NCBI GenBank assembly: GCA_021790035.1
Contig: JAJYIO010000074.1
Location: forward strand, 1-8,879
Source: a bacterium
GTDB taxonomy: Bacteria; Cyanobacteriota; Sericytochromatia; S15B-MN24; VGJW01
DNA: 8,879 nucleotides
Reading direction: 5' to 3'
Shown here piece by piece: positions 1-6,582 of the stretch. The notes beneath the pieces were generated by a model that did not search any database, was not told the DNA's origin, and worked only from the letters and a program-made list of their open reading frames with translations. The first letter of the stretch is position 1. The number at the start of each line of letters is the position of its first letter. The translations under genes were made by a program, and so were the position numbers.

Positions 1-1659
1 GGGGACCTCTTCGCCGCAGACGAGCCCATCTCCGCTCGGCGGAACCTGCGCCTGGATCTCGGCCTTGGTAAGCGTCGGCAGCTCGGCCCAGCGAGACAAG
101 AACCCGGCCGTGTCGGCCAGGTCGAGTGCGCCGCCGGACCCCAGGTCGGGCAGGCGATCGCGATAGAAGCCCGACAGATGCCGCGCCCGTCGGTAAACCT
201 CCTTGAGCCGGGCGACGTCGGCATCGCGCAGGGCCCGGAGGGAGAGGTACTCGACGGGATCCCGGCGCAAGGCCAGCTCGGGCGTGTCCAGGTTGACCCA
301 CTTGACCAGGCGCTGCAGCGCCTGGGTTCCGTCGTGGGGCTCGCCGGGGTAGCCGCCGCTCGATGCGCCCATCTCGACGATCCGGGTCGCGCCGGCCGCG
401 CACAGGAAATCGGCGAGCTCGAGGAGGCGATCGGTCGGCGCCGCCAGGCCGATGGTCTGCAGGGAAGCCCGGTAGGGGGCCAGGTGCCGGGCGCAATCCG
501 CCAGGTCTGCAACCGCCTTGACGTACACCGTCCGGAACAACGGCGAGAGCTTGAACGCCGGGTCCTTCTCGACGATGAGCGTCCAGTCGAGGGTCCCGCG
601 GGGCAGGCGCATCGTGGCTCGTCCCAGCGCCACGTCGATCTTGGCCAGCTCGCGGGTCTTGGTGATCTCGGCGGCCTCCTGGAGACCCAGCTCGCCGACG
701 GGGATCTTCTCGGCGAACGCAGCAAGCTCGGCTTCCAGCCGACGGGAGAACTCGTCCACCTGGTCCTCGCCCTCGACGTAGATCACCTGGGCGGACGAGC
801 AGGCGTTTTGATCCCACATCGAGACGTCCGCCGCCGCAGCCCTGGCAGCCTCGGCCAGATCGACCCCGCGGGCCACGATTCCCGCCGATACCTTGGGGCC
901 CCATTCGATCAGTTGCGCCTGCAGGCCCAGGCCATCTCGGTACTCCCGGACCGCGGTCTCGCCGCCCCATACCACGATGGCGTCGGCATGGCGCTTGAAG
1001 AGCTCGTGGTGCGCGACGGCCCGTCCCGACCAGACCAGGACCGAAACGCAGCTCGAGATCGTCCCGGCGTCATCGGTCTCCCGGAGGGACTCCGCGAAGA
1101 GCAACGAGAAGGCCGGAGCGCGGCTCGCGGCCTTGAGGATGTTCACGTTCTTCGTCAAGAGGCCTTCTACCAGCGACAGGGCGCCGATCGAGCCCACGTT
1201 GCCGGCCGCCACGTGGAGAATCACCCCCCGCGACAGCGCCCGCACGAGCGGACCGCGGCCGCTTCGCGCACCCGGCTCGTCAAGCGAGCGCGGATCTCGG
1301 GGCTGGATCGGGCCCTGTCGAACCCAGCCGTCCAGGACCTCGGCCGTACCGAGCTCGGCTGCGATCTTGGCCCGAGAGAAGGCCCGCGACAGCGCCATCG
1401 CGAAGCCATCCAAATCGCGCCGGACCATGGCGGCCGAGAATCCGGTCTGCTCGGGCAGCATCTCTTGCGCCTGGCGCCGGAAGCGATCCGAGGGATCCGC
1501 CCAGCGCCGCGAGACCCGGTCGAGCAGTTCGACGACTTCTGCCACCGGCACCGCGCGCATCTGCGGCACCTTCTGACTCGCTACGGCAAGGATCTCACGG
1601 ACCTCCGGGTCCGCGAGTTCGCCGTCGCGAAACTCGCCAAAAACATACTGCCGGTTCAT
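1..1659 (-). CDS. LuxC-type acyl-CoA/acyl-protein reductase fused to an adenylate-forming domain (3' end beyond window)
   Basis: The frame is open for 553 codons from ATG at 1659 to the window edge. Residues about 1-465 read as a LuxC-family reductase (PF05893), which in lux systems takes an acyl group onto a cysteine and reduces it with NADPH to the aldehyde. Seen: glycine-rich HVAAGNVGSIGA at 149-160, WGGETAVREY at 231-240, and catalytic-type motif WDQNACSSAQ at 282-291 with Cys287, close to the known LuxC nucleophile (Cys286 in Vibrio harveyi, from memory). Classical LuxC is about 480 residues. Here the chain continues with YRRARHLSGFYRDRL (489-503) and LPTLTKAEIQ (527-536), which look like the start of a PaaK/CapK-type adenylate-forming enzyme; its P-loop would lie outside the window. 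The start is supported by AAAGAG six bases upstream (1666-1671). It follows the LuxE gene by 72 bases in the same frame. Reductase identity is strong; the fusion is inferred from the open frame and motif resemblance. Confidence 0.9.
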   Translation of the reverse strand, partial: MNRQYVFGEFRDGELADPEVREILAVASQKVPQMRAVPVAEVVELLDRVSRRWADPSDRFRRQAQEMLPEQTGFSAAMVRRDLDGFAMALSRAFSRAKIAAELGTAEVLDGWVRQGPIQPRDPRSLDEPGARSGRGPLVRALSRGVILHVAAGNVGSIGALSLVEGLLTKNVNILKAASRAPAFSLLFAESLRETDDAGTISSCVSVLVWSGRAVAHHELFKRHADAIVVWGGETAVREYRDGLGLQAQLIEWGPKVSAGIVARGVDLAEAARAAAADVSMWDQNACSSAQVIYVEGEDQVDEFSRRLEAELAAFAEKIPVGELGLQEAAEITKTRELAKIDVALGRATMRLPRGTLDWTLIVEKDPAFKLSPLFRTVYVKAVADLADCARHLAPYRASLQTIGLAAPTDRLLELADFLCAAGATRIVEMGASSGGYPGEPHDGTQALQRLVKWVNLDTPELALRRDPVEYLSLRALRDADVARLKEVYRRARHLSGFYRDRLPDLGSGGALDLADTAGFLSRWAELPTLTKAEIQAQVPPSGDGLVCGEEVP

Positions 1660-1731
1660 CTCAAGCTCTTTCGTCGTCAGCCCTGCCGCGGCAAAGATGC
1701 AAGGACTTCTCTCGTTGCCACCGGACGGCCC

Positions 1732-2880
1732 TCACCGGATGCGGACCGCGGCGCGATCGTCGCCGAGGAGCGATTCGACGGCCGCGATGGCACAACCCTT
1801 GTTCTTCTGGGTTCCCGCCCGGCCGACGATGGAGAGCCAGGCGGCCTGGCGCCCGCACGGGCAGCCATGACCCACCTCGGCCAGATCGCCGGTGAGGAGG
1901 GCATGGGCCGGCATCGAGCGGATGTAGGGGGTCATCAGCTCCAGGAATCCGACCTCGCCATCCGGCAAGGGGGCGAGCGTCCGGACATCGCGTACGATCG
2001 CCCTGGCGTAAGCGGCCACGTGAAAACGGTGGTGCTCGCACTCGATGTACGGGACCGAGTGCTCGACCAGACCGTAGCCATCCCGGATGTTGGCGACGGG
2101 GATCCCGAAGGCATCGAGGACCTCGGCCCGAAGCTGGGCCTTGTCGATGGCCTCGTGCTCCGACTTCTTCCAGCCGCCGCCGGTGTGCACGAAGCTGCGC
2201 GACCCCAGCGCCAGTGGCCTGGCCCCGAGGCTCTGGTGATAGCGGACCATCTTGTGCAGGAAAGCCGGAAAGCCGAAGATCCGAACCGGATAGCCTTCGG
2301 CCGCGAAGGTCAGCAGCCGCTCGTAAGCCTCCTCGACCCGGAACGTGAACTCGCCCCGATCAAAATCCCAGCGCAGCGCATGGTAGACCGAACGCTTGCG
2401 GGTGAAGCTCGTGAGATTGTCGTCGGTGTAGGCCGTCCCGACGTTGCGCGCCTCTTCGGGATCGTACGCGAAGAGCAGGTAGTTGACGTCTTCCTCCCGG
2501 TTCACCAGGCCCATCGCGTCGAAGACGCGCTCGACCATCGAGAGGGCGCGATCGAGCGAGATCTGGTCGAAGAAGATGCGGCTCTTCTGCCCGCTCGTCC
2601 CGCTGCTCGTCAGCGTCAAGGCGACATCCTCGGGCGGCACGGACAGCAGCTCGTGAAACTTGAAGGCGTTGACGAACACCCACGGAATCTCGGCCAGGGC
2701 AGCCGGCGCCGCCGGATCGAAGCTGGCCAGCTCGCACAGCCCCCGATAAACGGCGCTCTGCTCGTGGTGCCAGCGCGTCGCCTCCCGCATCGCCTCGCCG
2801 AAAAGCGCCTCGGCCTCGGCCGACACGTCGAAGGCGTCCGCCAGGGCGAGAAGGCGATCCGTCGCGGAGCGTTCGAGCAT
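1732..2880 (-). CDS. LuxE-type acyl-protein synthetase
   Basis: 382 residues, matching the usual LuxE length (about 370-380). LuxE (PF04443) adenylates a fatty acid, carries it on a C-terminal cysteine and passes it to LuxC. Seen: adenylation P-loop TSSGTSGQKS (91-100), HTGGGWKK (232-239), YGLVEHSVPYIEC (269-281), LTGDLAEV (329-336), CPCGR (340-344), and NKGCAIAA with Cys363, the place where luminous LuxE proteins have the acylated cysteine (about 362-364). The ATG at 2880 is chosen because family similarity begins there; the frame stays open far upstream, but that stretch is the shadow of the ligase gene. The ribosome site is weak (GGGG about 12 bases upstream), and the gene starts 44 bases after the ligase stop, so translation may be coupled. 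It very likely works with the downstream LuxC protein. Without LuxAB or LuxD, light production is not implied. The natural acyl substrate is unknown. Confidence 0.92.
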   Translation of the reverse strand: MLERSATDRLLALADAFDVSAEAEALFGEAMREATRWHHEQSAVYRGLCELASFDPAAPAALAEIPWVFVNAFKFHELLSVPPEDVALTLTSSGTSGQKSRIFFDQISLDRALSMVERVFDAMGLVNREEDVNYLLFAYDPEEARNVGTAYTDDNLTSFTRKRSVYHALRWDFDRGEFTFRVEEAYERLLTFAAEGYPVRIFGFPAFLHKMVRYHQSLGARPLALGSRSFVHTGGGWKKSEHEAIDKAQLRAEVLDAFGIPVANIRDGYGLVEHSVPYIECEHHRFHVAAYARAIVRDVRTLAPLPDGEVGFLELMTPYIRSMPAHALLTGDLAEVGHGCPCGRQAAWLSIVGRAGTQKNKGCAIAAVESLLGDDRAAVRIR

Positions 2881-2924
2881 GGCTAGAACGTACCCCGGAG
2901 CGGCCCGCTCTGACCACCCGGGCG

Positions 2925-4208
2925 CTACCGGAGCGAGCGGTCCTCCACCTTGATCTGCTTGCCCGTGAGCTGGGAGCGCGGGAGGTCGCCCGGCGCGACG
3001 GCCTCGACGACGATCGGGGCGATCTGGCCATTGCCGGTCATCCGGCCCAGATCGGGCTTGGCCTCGAGAATCCGGGCGATGAGCTGTTCGATCGGCATCG
3101 GGTCGTCCGGCGCTGGCGTCCGGGGCGGTCCGGAACCGACCGGGCGCGGCTCGAACCGGATTCGCAGCAGATCCTTGCCGTCGACGCGCTCCTTGACCAG
3201 CTGCACGGCGGCGGCCGCTGGCCCCAGAGAACGCGCGATCTCGTCGTGAGCCACGTTGGCGTAGCCGATGCGGAGCGTGTCTCCGCCGCGTCCGAGGAGC
3301 TCGAACCGTGGCTCGGGGCGACCACAGGGGCACGGCCCCGGAATCCAGCGGGCGCGATCGCCGATGTCGTAACGGATGACGGGCATCAAAAGCCTGTCCA
3401 GGCACGTCACGAGGACCTGTCCGACCTCGCCATCGCCGACCGGCTCCAGGGTCTCGGGATCGACGATGTCGAGCCGGGCGTGATCGGCGAGGACATGGTG
3501 CGTGGCTCCCGAGCAGGCAAGACACTGGAAGCCCATCAGGCCGGTGTCGACGGCCCCGTAGCCGCCCGAGGCGATGTGGCCAATCCCGAAGTCCTCGGTC
3601 AGGATGCGACGATCCTCGTCGTGCAGGTGCTCGCCGGCGAAGAACACCTTCTGGACCTTGCCCGGCCCGATCGCACGCACGATCCTCACCAGATGCGACG
3701 GGAAGCCCATCACGGCGGTCAGTCCGAACAGGTCCCACTGGCTCGCGACCAGCTCCGGCGGTGCGCTCATGGTGTATGGCAGGTTGACGACGCCGATCTC
3801 CTCGAGGCACCGGTTGACGAAGACGAAGCTCGCGTAAAGGCTGCCGGCGGTGAACACGTTGGCCACCCGATCCCCGGGATCGAGGCCCGCGGCCCGATAA
3901 GCCGTGACAAAGCCCGAGACCATGGCCTGGAACTCCGCCGAGGCGAAGACCGAAAACTTGGGTTCGCCGGTCGTTCCGCCCGTCCGGAAGACATAGGCGG
4001 CCTCGAGCGGCCCTGTCAGCATGGCGTCGCTGCGAGGCGGGGCATTCTCCAGGAGATCGTCCTTGGCCAGCGGGCGCAATCGGCCCAGGACGTCGTCTCG
4101 GGCGCGATCGTCGAGATCGGGCGTATAACCCGCTGCCGCCAGTCGCGTCCGCCAGAAGGGCGCGTTCCAGGCGCGCTCGAGAACTCGTTTGAGGGGCAGT
4201 GAGCTCAT
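2925..4208 (-). CDS. PaaK-like adenylate-forming ligase (acyl/aryl-CoA ligase family)
   Basis: 427 residues, about the length of phenylacetate-CoA ligase (PaaK) proteins. Such enzymes activate a carboxylic acid with ATP as acyl-AMP and usually transfer it to CoA. Seen in order: N-terminal WNAPFWRTRLAAAGY (14-28), P-loop FRTGGTTGEPK (74-84), YGAVDTGLMGFQC (217-229), RYDIGDRARW (279-288), CPCGRPEPRFELLGRGGD (293-310), and the C-terminal lid LPRSQLTGKQIKVEDRS (409-425), where Lys417 is the likely catalytic lysine. Start: the frame extends upstream to 4295, but those residues come from the repeat; ATG 4208 has AAGGGGAG six bases upstream and begins the family-like sequence. It is first of three minus-strand genes (gap to luxE-like 44 bases), so it probably feeds the same acyl pathway. 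The substrate cannot be read from sequence. A CapK-like role in envelope polysaccharide synthesis is an alternative. Confidence 0.88.
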   Translation of the reverse strand: MSSLPLKRVLERAWNAPFWRTRLAAAGYTPDLDDRARDDVLGRLRPLAKDDLLENAPPRSDAMLTGPLEAAYVFRTGGTTGEPKFSVFASAEFQAMVSGFVTAYRAAGLDPGDRVANVFTAGSLYASFVFVNRCLEEIGVVNLPYTMSAPPELVASQWDLFGLTAVMGFPSHLVRIVRAIGPGKVQKVFFAGEHLHDEDRRILTEDFGIGHIASGGYGAVDTGLMGFQCLACSGATHHVLADHARLDIVDPETLEPVGDGEVGQVLVTCLDRLLMPVIRYDIGDRARWIPGPCPCGRPEPRFELLGRGGDTLRIGYANVAHDEIARSLGPAAAAVQLVKERVDGKDLLRIRFEPRPVGSGPPRTPAPDDPMPIEQLIARILEAKPDLGRMTGNGQIAPIVVEAVAPGDLPRSQLTGKQIKVEDRSLR

Positions 4209-4210
4209 CG

Positions 4211-4227
4211 GAAACTCCCCTTCGGGG
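4211..4227 (-). promoter_or_regulatory. Ribosome binding site inside a small hairpin (ligase gene)
   Basis: Reading the minus strand, CCCC-GAA-GGGG (4227 to 4217) forms a 4-bp stem with a three-base loop. Its 3' arm is the core of the Shine-Dalgarno sequence AAGGGGAG (4222-4215), six bases before the ATG at 4208. The ribosome site is clear. That the hairpin masks it in the cell is inference. Confidence 0.55.
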
Positions 4228-4231
4228 CAGG

Positions 4232-4352
4232 GACTTGCAGGGGGCCTTGCCCCCCGCAAACTACCCCCCGCTGCGGGCAAGCTGCTGCGTAGCAACGCTC
4301 AGCGGGTGGCGCTTCATTGAACGCTGTCGACGCAGACGGTGGGCAACTCATT
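4232..4352 (-). repeat. 121-bp dispersed repeat, copy 1
   Basis: Aligns without gaps to 8743-8863 (constant offset 4511); I count 108 of 121 identical positions, with 53 consecutive identical bases at 4232-4284. On the plus strand it begins GACTTGCAGGGGGCC and ends GGGCAACTCATT. It fills most of the gap between the acyltransferase stop codon, which overlaps its edge by one base at 4352, and the ligase ribosome site. It holds a hairpin of TTGC/GCAA and GGGGGC/GCCCCC around CTT (4235-4259, one mismatch). An alternative stem pairs CTTGCCC (4246-4252) with GGGCAAG (4275-4281). There is no T-run after the hairpin, so it is not a typical intrinsic terminator. It may be a REP/MITE-like element or a structured leader; I do not recognise the family. 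Confidence 0.93.
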
Positions 4353-5527
4353 CAGTCTTCGTCGTTGCCGCCGGTTCCGCTCATCTGCACGACCAGATTG
4401 CGAAACTCGGTATTGAGCAGGTAGACGTCGAGGAACTTGCGGTCGCGTGGCGTCATCTGCACGTTGGAGAAGTTGAGCGGAGCCATCGTCTTGGCCAGGA
4501 CAAGGTAGTCCAGGCGTCGGCCATCTGGCTGTAGCTCGAACGAGGGGAAGTAGGCGCAAGGCAGGTAGCCGGCCGTCAGGGCGGCGCGCTGGTGCTTGGG
4601 CGAGTAGGCGTCGACCAGGATCTCGAGATACTCGATGCCCAGCGTGCAGGCCGTGTCGAACACGACCTCCAGCACGTGCTCGAGGTGGGCGACCGACTCG
4701 CGATCGATCTTGAGGCCGACCACGACGCCGTGGCCATCCTTGCCCTCGCGGTTCAAGAAGGCCTGCACGGAGCCGCTCTCCGTCGAGAACATCAAGTTGG
4801 GACGGTGGAACGGGAAGAAGTACCAGGCGAGTTCCCCGGCAGCGCGCAACCGCTCGTACTCCTTGCGGGCCTCGTCGCCCCTGGTCACGTAGAGCTTGAG
4901 GCGATCCGGAACGGCCTCGATCTGTGCGGACTCGAGTTCGAACGTGCCGCGGACGATATCGTAGAATCCGCTGACCTCCGGGATCAAGACCGGCATCCGG
5001 GAGCGCTTCGTCCAGGCATCCGGGTGGAAGATCGCCATCAGGCCATGGGTCTCGTAGTCTATGAGCCGGTGGACGTTCGGGAAGATCCCCAGGCTGACGA
5101 ATCCCAGCTTGCGCAGCAGACGGCTCGGCGCCACGCTCTGCGTGCGCGTCGTCGCGTAGATGACGTCCACCGAGTGATCCACGTGAAGGAGGTGGTCGAT
5201 GCCCGCCTTGAGCGTCTCGAACATGAGCTCGCCGCGCCGACATTCCGGGTCCACCGCCGCAGCGAAGACCTTTCCGCACCGGATCGCGCCGTCCACCGAG
5301 AAGATCACCGAGCCCACGATCCGGCCGTCGATCTCGTCCACCAGCCACAGCGTGGCGGGGTCGGCGAGCGCCGCCAGCCGCTCCTCGCGCAAGTTTACGA
5401 CGGGCAGGGTGTACGTTCCCTCGTACACCGTCTGGTACAGCAGGAAGATGCCCTCGGCATCTTCGGGGGTGGCCCGGCGCATCAGCGCCTGGCGTCCGTC
5501 CGGCAGGATCAGGGTCTGGGCATTCAT
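4352..5527 (-). CDS. GNAT-family acyltransferase, possibly with two GNAT-like domains
   Basis: 391 residues. The N-terminal part (about 11-165) reads as a GNAT acyl-CoA-dependent N-acyltransferase: LMRRATPEDAEGIFLLYQ (15-32), WLVDEIDGRIVGSVIFS (61-77, strands 2-4), KVFAAAVDPECRRGELM (86-102, a degenerate R-x-x-G-x-A acyl-CoA loop), and SRLLRKLGF (135-143, the typical late helix). The second half (about 180-350) is less clear, but VVVGLKID and LGIEYLEILVDAYSPKHQRAA (296-316) resemble another GNAT-like fold. The acceptor substrate cannot be predicted. ATG 5527 is chosen because the domain begins there; GTG 5530 immediately before it is an alternative, and the open frame farther upstream is antisense to the divergent LOG gene. 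The 144 bases before the ligase gene are mostly the repeat, so co-transcription with the lux-like genes is possible but not shown. Confidence 0.82.
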   Translation of the reverse strand: MNAQTLILPDGRQALMRRATPEDAEGIFLLYQTVYEGTYTLPVVNLREERLAALADPATLWLVDEIDGRIVGSVIFSVDGAIRCGKVFAAAVDPECRRGELMFETLKAGIDHLLHVDHSVDVIYATTRTQSVAPSRLLRKLGFVSLGIFPNVHRLIDYETHGLMAIFHPDAWTKRSRMPVLIPEVSGFYDIVRGTFELESAQIEAVPDRLKLYVTRGDEARKEYERLRAAGELAWYFFPFHRPNLMFSTESGSVQAFLNREGKDGHGVVVGLKIDRESVAHLEHVLEVVFDTACTLGIEYLEILVDAYSPKHQRAALTAGYLPCAYFPSFELQPDGRRLDYLVLAKTMAPLNFSNVQMTPRDRKFLDVYLLNTEFRNLVVQMSGTGGNDED

Positions 5528-5683
5528 CACGTAGAGCGTACCTCGAAGAACCCGAGATTCGCCAGAAACCCGGGCCGGGCGGGCCGGTCTCACGCCGGCA
5601 GCGGGGTCGTTCCAGGCCGCGTAGACTGTCGACCTGGCCCTCTCGTCCCCCCGGCAAGCCCGCGGGCCTGGTACCCTCGAGTC

Positions 5684-6265
5684 ATGAAGAGCGTCTGCGT
5701 GTTCTGCGGGTCGAGCCCCGGGGGAGATCCCCGATATGCCGAGGCGGCCCGGGAACTGGGGCACTACCTGGCCGAACGCGATATCCAGCTGGTGTACGGG
5801 GGCGGCCGGGTCGGACTCATGGGGATTCTCGCCGACGCGGTGCTGACGGGGGGCGGGCGTGCCCTGGGGGTCATCCCGCGCTCCCTCTGGGATCGCGAGA
5901 TCGGCCACACGGGACTGACCGATCTGCGCGTCGTCGAGACGATGCACGAGCGCAAGGCCCTCATGGCGGCCAACGCCGATGCCTTCATCGCCCTGCCAGG
6001 CGGCATCGGCACTCTCGAGGAGTTCTTCGAGGTCTGGACCTGGGGCTTGCTGGGCCTCCACGAGAAGCCGTACGGCCTGTACGACGTCGCGGGCTACTAC
6101 CGGCCACTGGCCAGCGTGATCGACCACATGATCGATCAGGGCTTCCTGCAGGAGCGCTTCCGCGAGATGGTCGTCGTCGCCGATTCCCTCGAGCCGCTGT
6201 TCTCGGGTCTGGCGGCCTTCACGCCGCCGGAGGTCCAGAAATGGGTCGATCTGCGGCAAACCTGA
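5684..6265 (+). CDS. LOG-family phosphoribohydrolase (TIGR00730; cytokinin riboside 5'-monophosphate type)
   Basis: 193 residues, the normal length for this family, which cleaves the N-glycosidic bond of nucleoside 5'-monophosphates to release the base and ribose 5-phosphate. Seen: N-terminal SVCVFCGSSPGGDP (3-16), YGGGRVGLMG (38-47), METMHERK-like segment ETMHERK (85-91), and the signature PGGIGTLEEFFE (105-116). Arg90 and Glu112 occupy the positions known to be catalytic in LOG proteins. The protein should be cytosolic. ATG 5684 fits the family start (MKSVCVFCGS); the frame is open far upstream but that stretch is antisense to the acyltransferase gene. The ribosome site is weak (CTCGAG region only). 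It diverges from the acyltransferase gene across 156 bases. In bacteria outside plant associations the physiological role is often nucleotide salvage, so a cytokinin role should not be assumed. Confidence 0.95.
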   Translation: MKSVCVFCGSSPGGDPRYAEAARELGHYLAERDIQLVYGGGRVGLMGILADAVLTGGGRALGVIPRSLWDREIGHTGLTDLRVVETMHERKALMAANADAFIALPGGIGTLEEFFEVWTWGLLGLHEKPYGLYDVAGYYRPLASVIDHMIDQGFLQERFREMVVVADSLEPLFSGLAAFTPPEVQKWVDLRQT

Positions 6266-6418
6266 CCGCATCGGTCCAGATTCATGCTTCGGAAGGTCCT
6301 TCCCGTGCACCGATCGCCGGGCCGGTCGTCGGATCCGAAGGTCGATGGCCTGGATCACCCGCGTGGGCCCGGCTCCTGCGGGGCTCCGGCGCATACCTTG
6401 TGCGTGCCCCAATTCCGG

Positions 6419-6448
6419 TCGACAGCCTGTCCTCGGACATGCTAGACT
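6419..6448 (+). promoter_or_regulatory. Probable sigma-70-type promoter of the tRNA gene
   Basis: TCGACA (6419-6424, five of six to TTGACA) and TAGACT (6443-6448, four of six to TATAAT) are separated by 18 bases. The tRNA begins 11 bases after the -10 box. The discriminator (CGGGCCC) is GC-rich, as in stable-RNA promoters under stringent control. It lies in the 193-base gap after the LOG gene, in which I see no other gene and no clear terminator. Confidence 0.5.
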
Positions 6449-6458
6449 CGGGCCCTGT

Positions 6459-6530
6459 GCCGAGGTAGCTCAACGGTAGAGCAGCTGATTCGTAATCAGC
6501 AGGTTGTGGGTTCAAATCCCATCCTCGGCT
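6459..6530 (+). tRNA. tRNA-Thr (anticodon CGU)
   Basis: A complete cloverleaf can be drawn. Acceptor stem is GCCGAGG (6459-6465) with CCTCGGC (6523-6529). D stem is GCTC/GAGC (6468-6471, 6479-6482). Anticodon stem is GCTGA/TCAGC (6484-6488, 6496-6500) around loop TTCGTAA, with anticodon CGT at 6491-6493. T stem is GTGGG/CCCAT (6506-6510, 6518-6522, one G-U pair) with loop TTCAAAT. Position 73 is U and CCA is not encoded, so tRNA nucleotidyltransferase must add it. It decodes ACG, which is expected to be common in a high-GC genome. Confidence 0.97.
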
Positions 6531-6547
6531 CTCTTGACCCTGCGGCC

Positions 6548-6563
6548 TTGACACGGCGCCGTG
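6548..6563 (+). promoter_or_regulatory. TTGACA hexamer overlapping a 12-bp perfect palindrome
   Basis: TTGACA (6548-6553) is a perfect -35 hexamer. It overlaps the palindrome CACGGCGCCGTG (6552-6563), about 20 bases before the DUF1311 gene start. No convincing -10 box follows at 16-18 bases, so this may be chance. If it is a promoter, the palindrome is placed like an operator. Confidence 0.22.
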
Positions 6564-6582
6564 CATCGCACGACACTCGAGC

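Noticed and set aside
178..2886. Very long plus-strand open frame (902 codons) antisense to the LuxC and LuxE genes
   Set aside because: High GC favours long shadow frames. The product has low-complexity Arg/Gly/Asp-rich sequence with no recognisable domain, while the minus strand carries clear family motifs.
3246..4202. 318-codon plus-strand frame opposite the ligase gene
   Set aside because: It lies wholly antisense to a well-supported gene and has no family-like motifs.
4235..4259. Repeat hairpin as an intrinsic terminator
   Set aside because: The stem is strong, but neither side is followed by a T-run.
4232..4352. Repeat as an integron attC site
   Set aside because: Length and position after a stop codon are suggestive, but the edges lack complementary RYYYAAC/GTTRRRY core sites and there is no integrase in view.
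5528..6412. Upstream extension of the acyltransferase frame through the LOG gene region
   Set aside because: It is antisense to the convincing LOG coding sequence; GNAT similarity begins only near 5527.
6459..6530. tRNA-Thr as an integration site of a genomic island
   Set aside because: I found no second copy of the tRNA 3' end and no integrase gene in the window.
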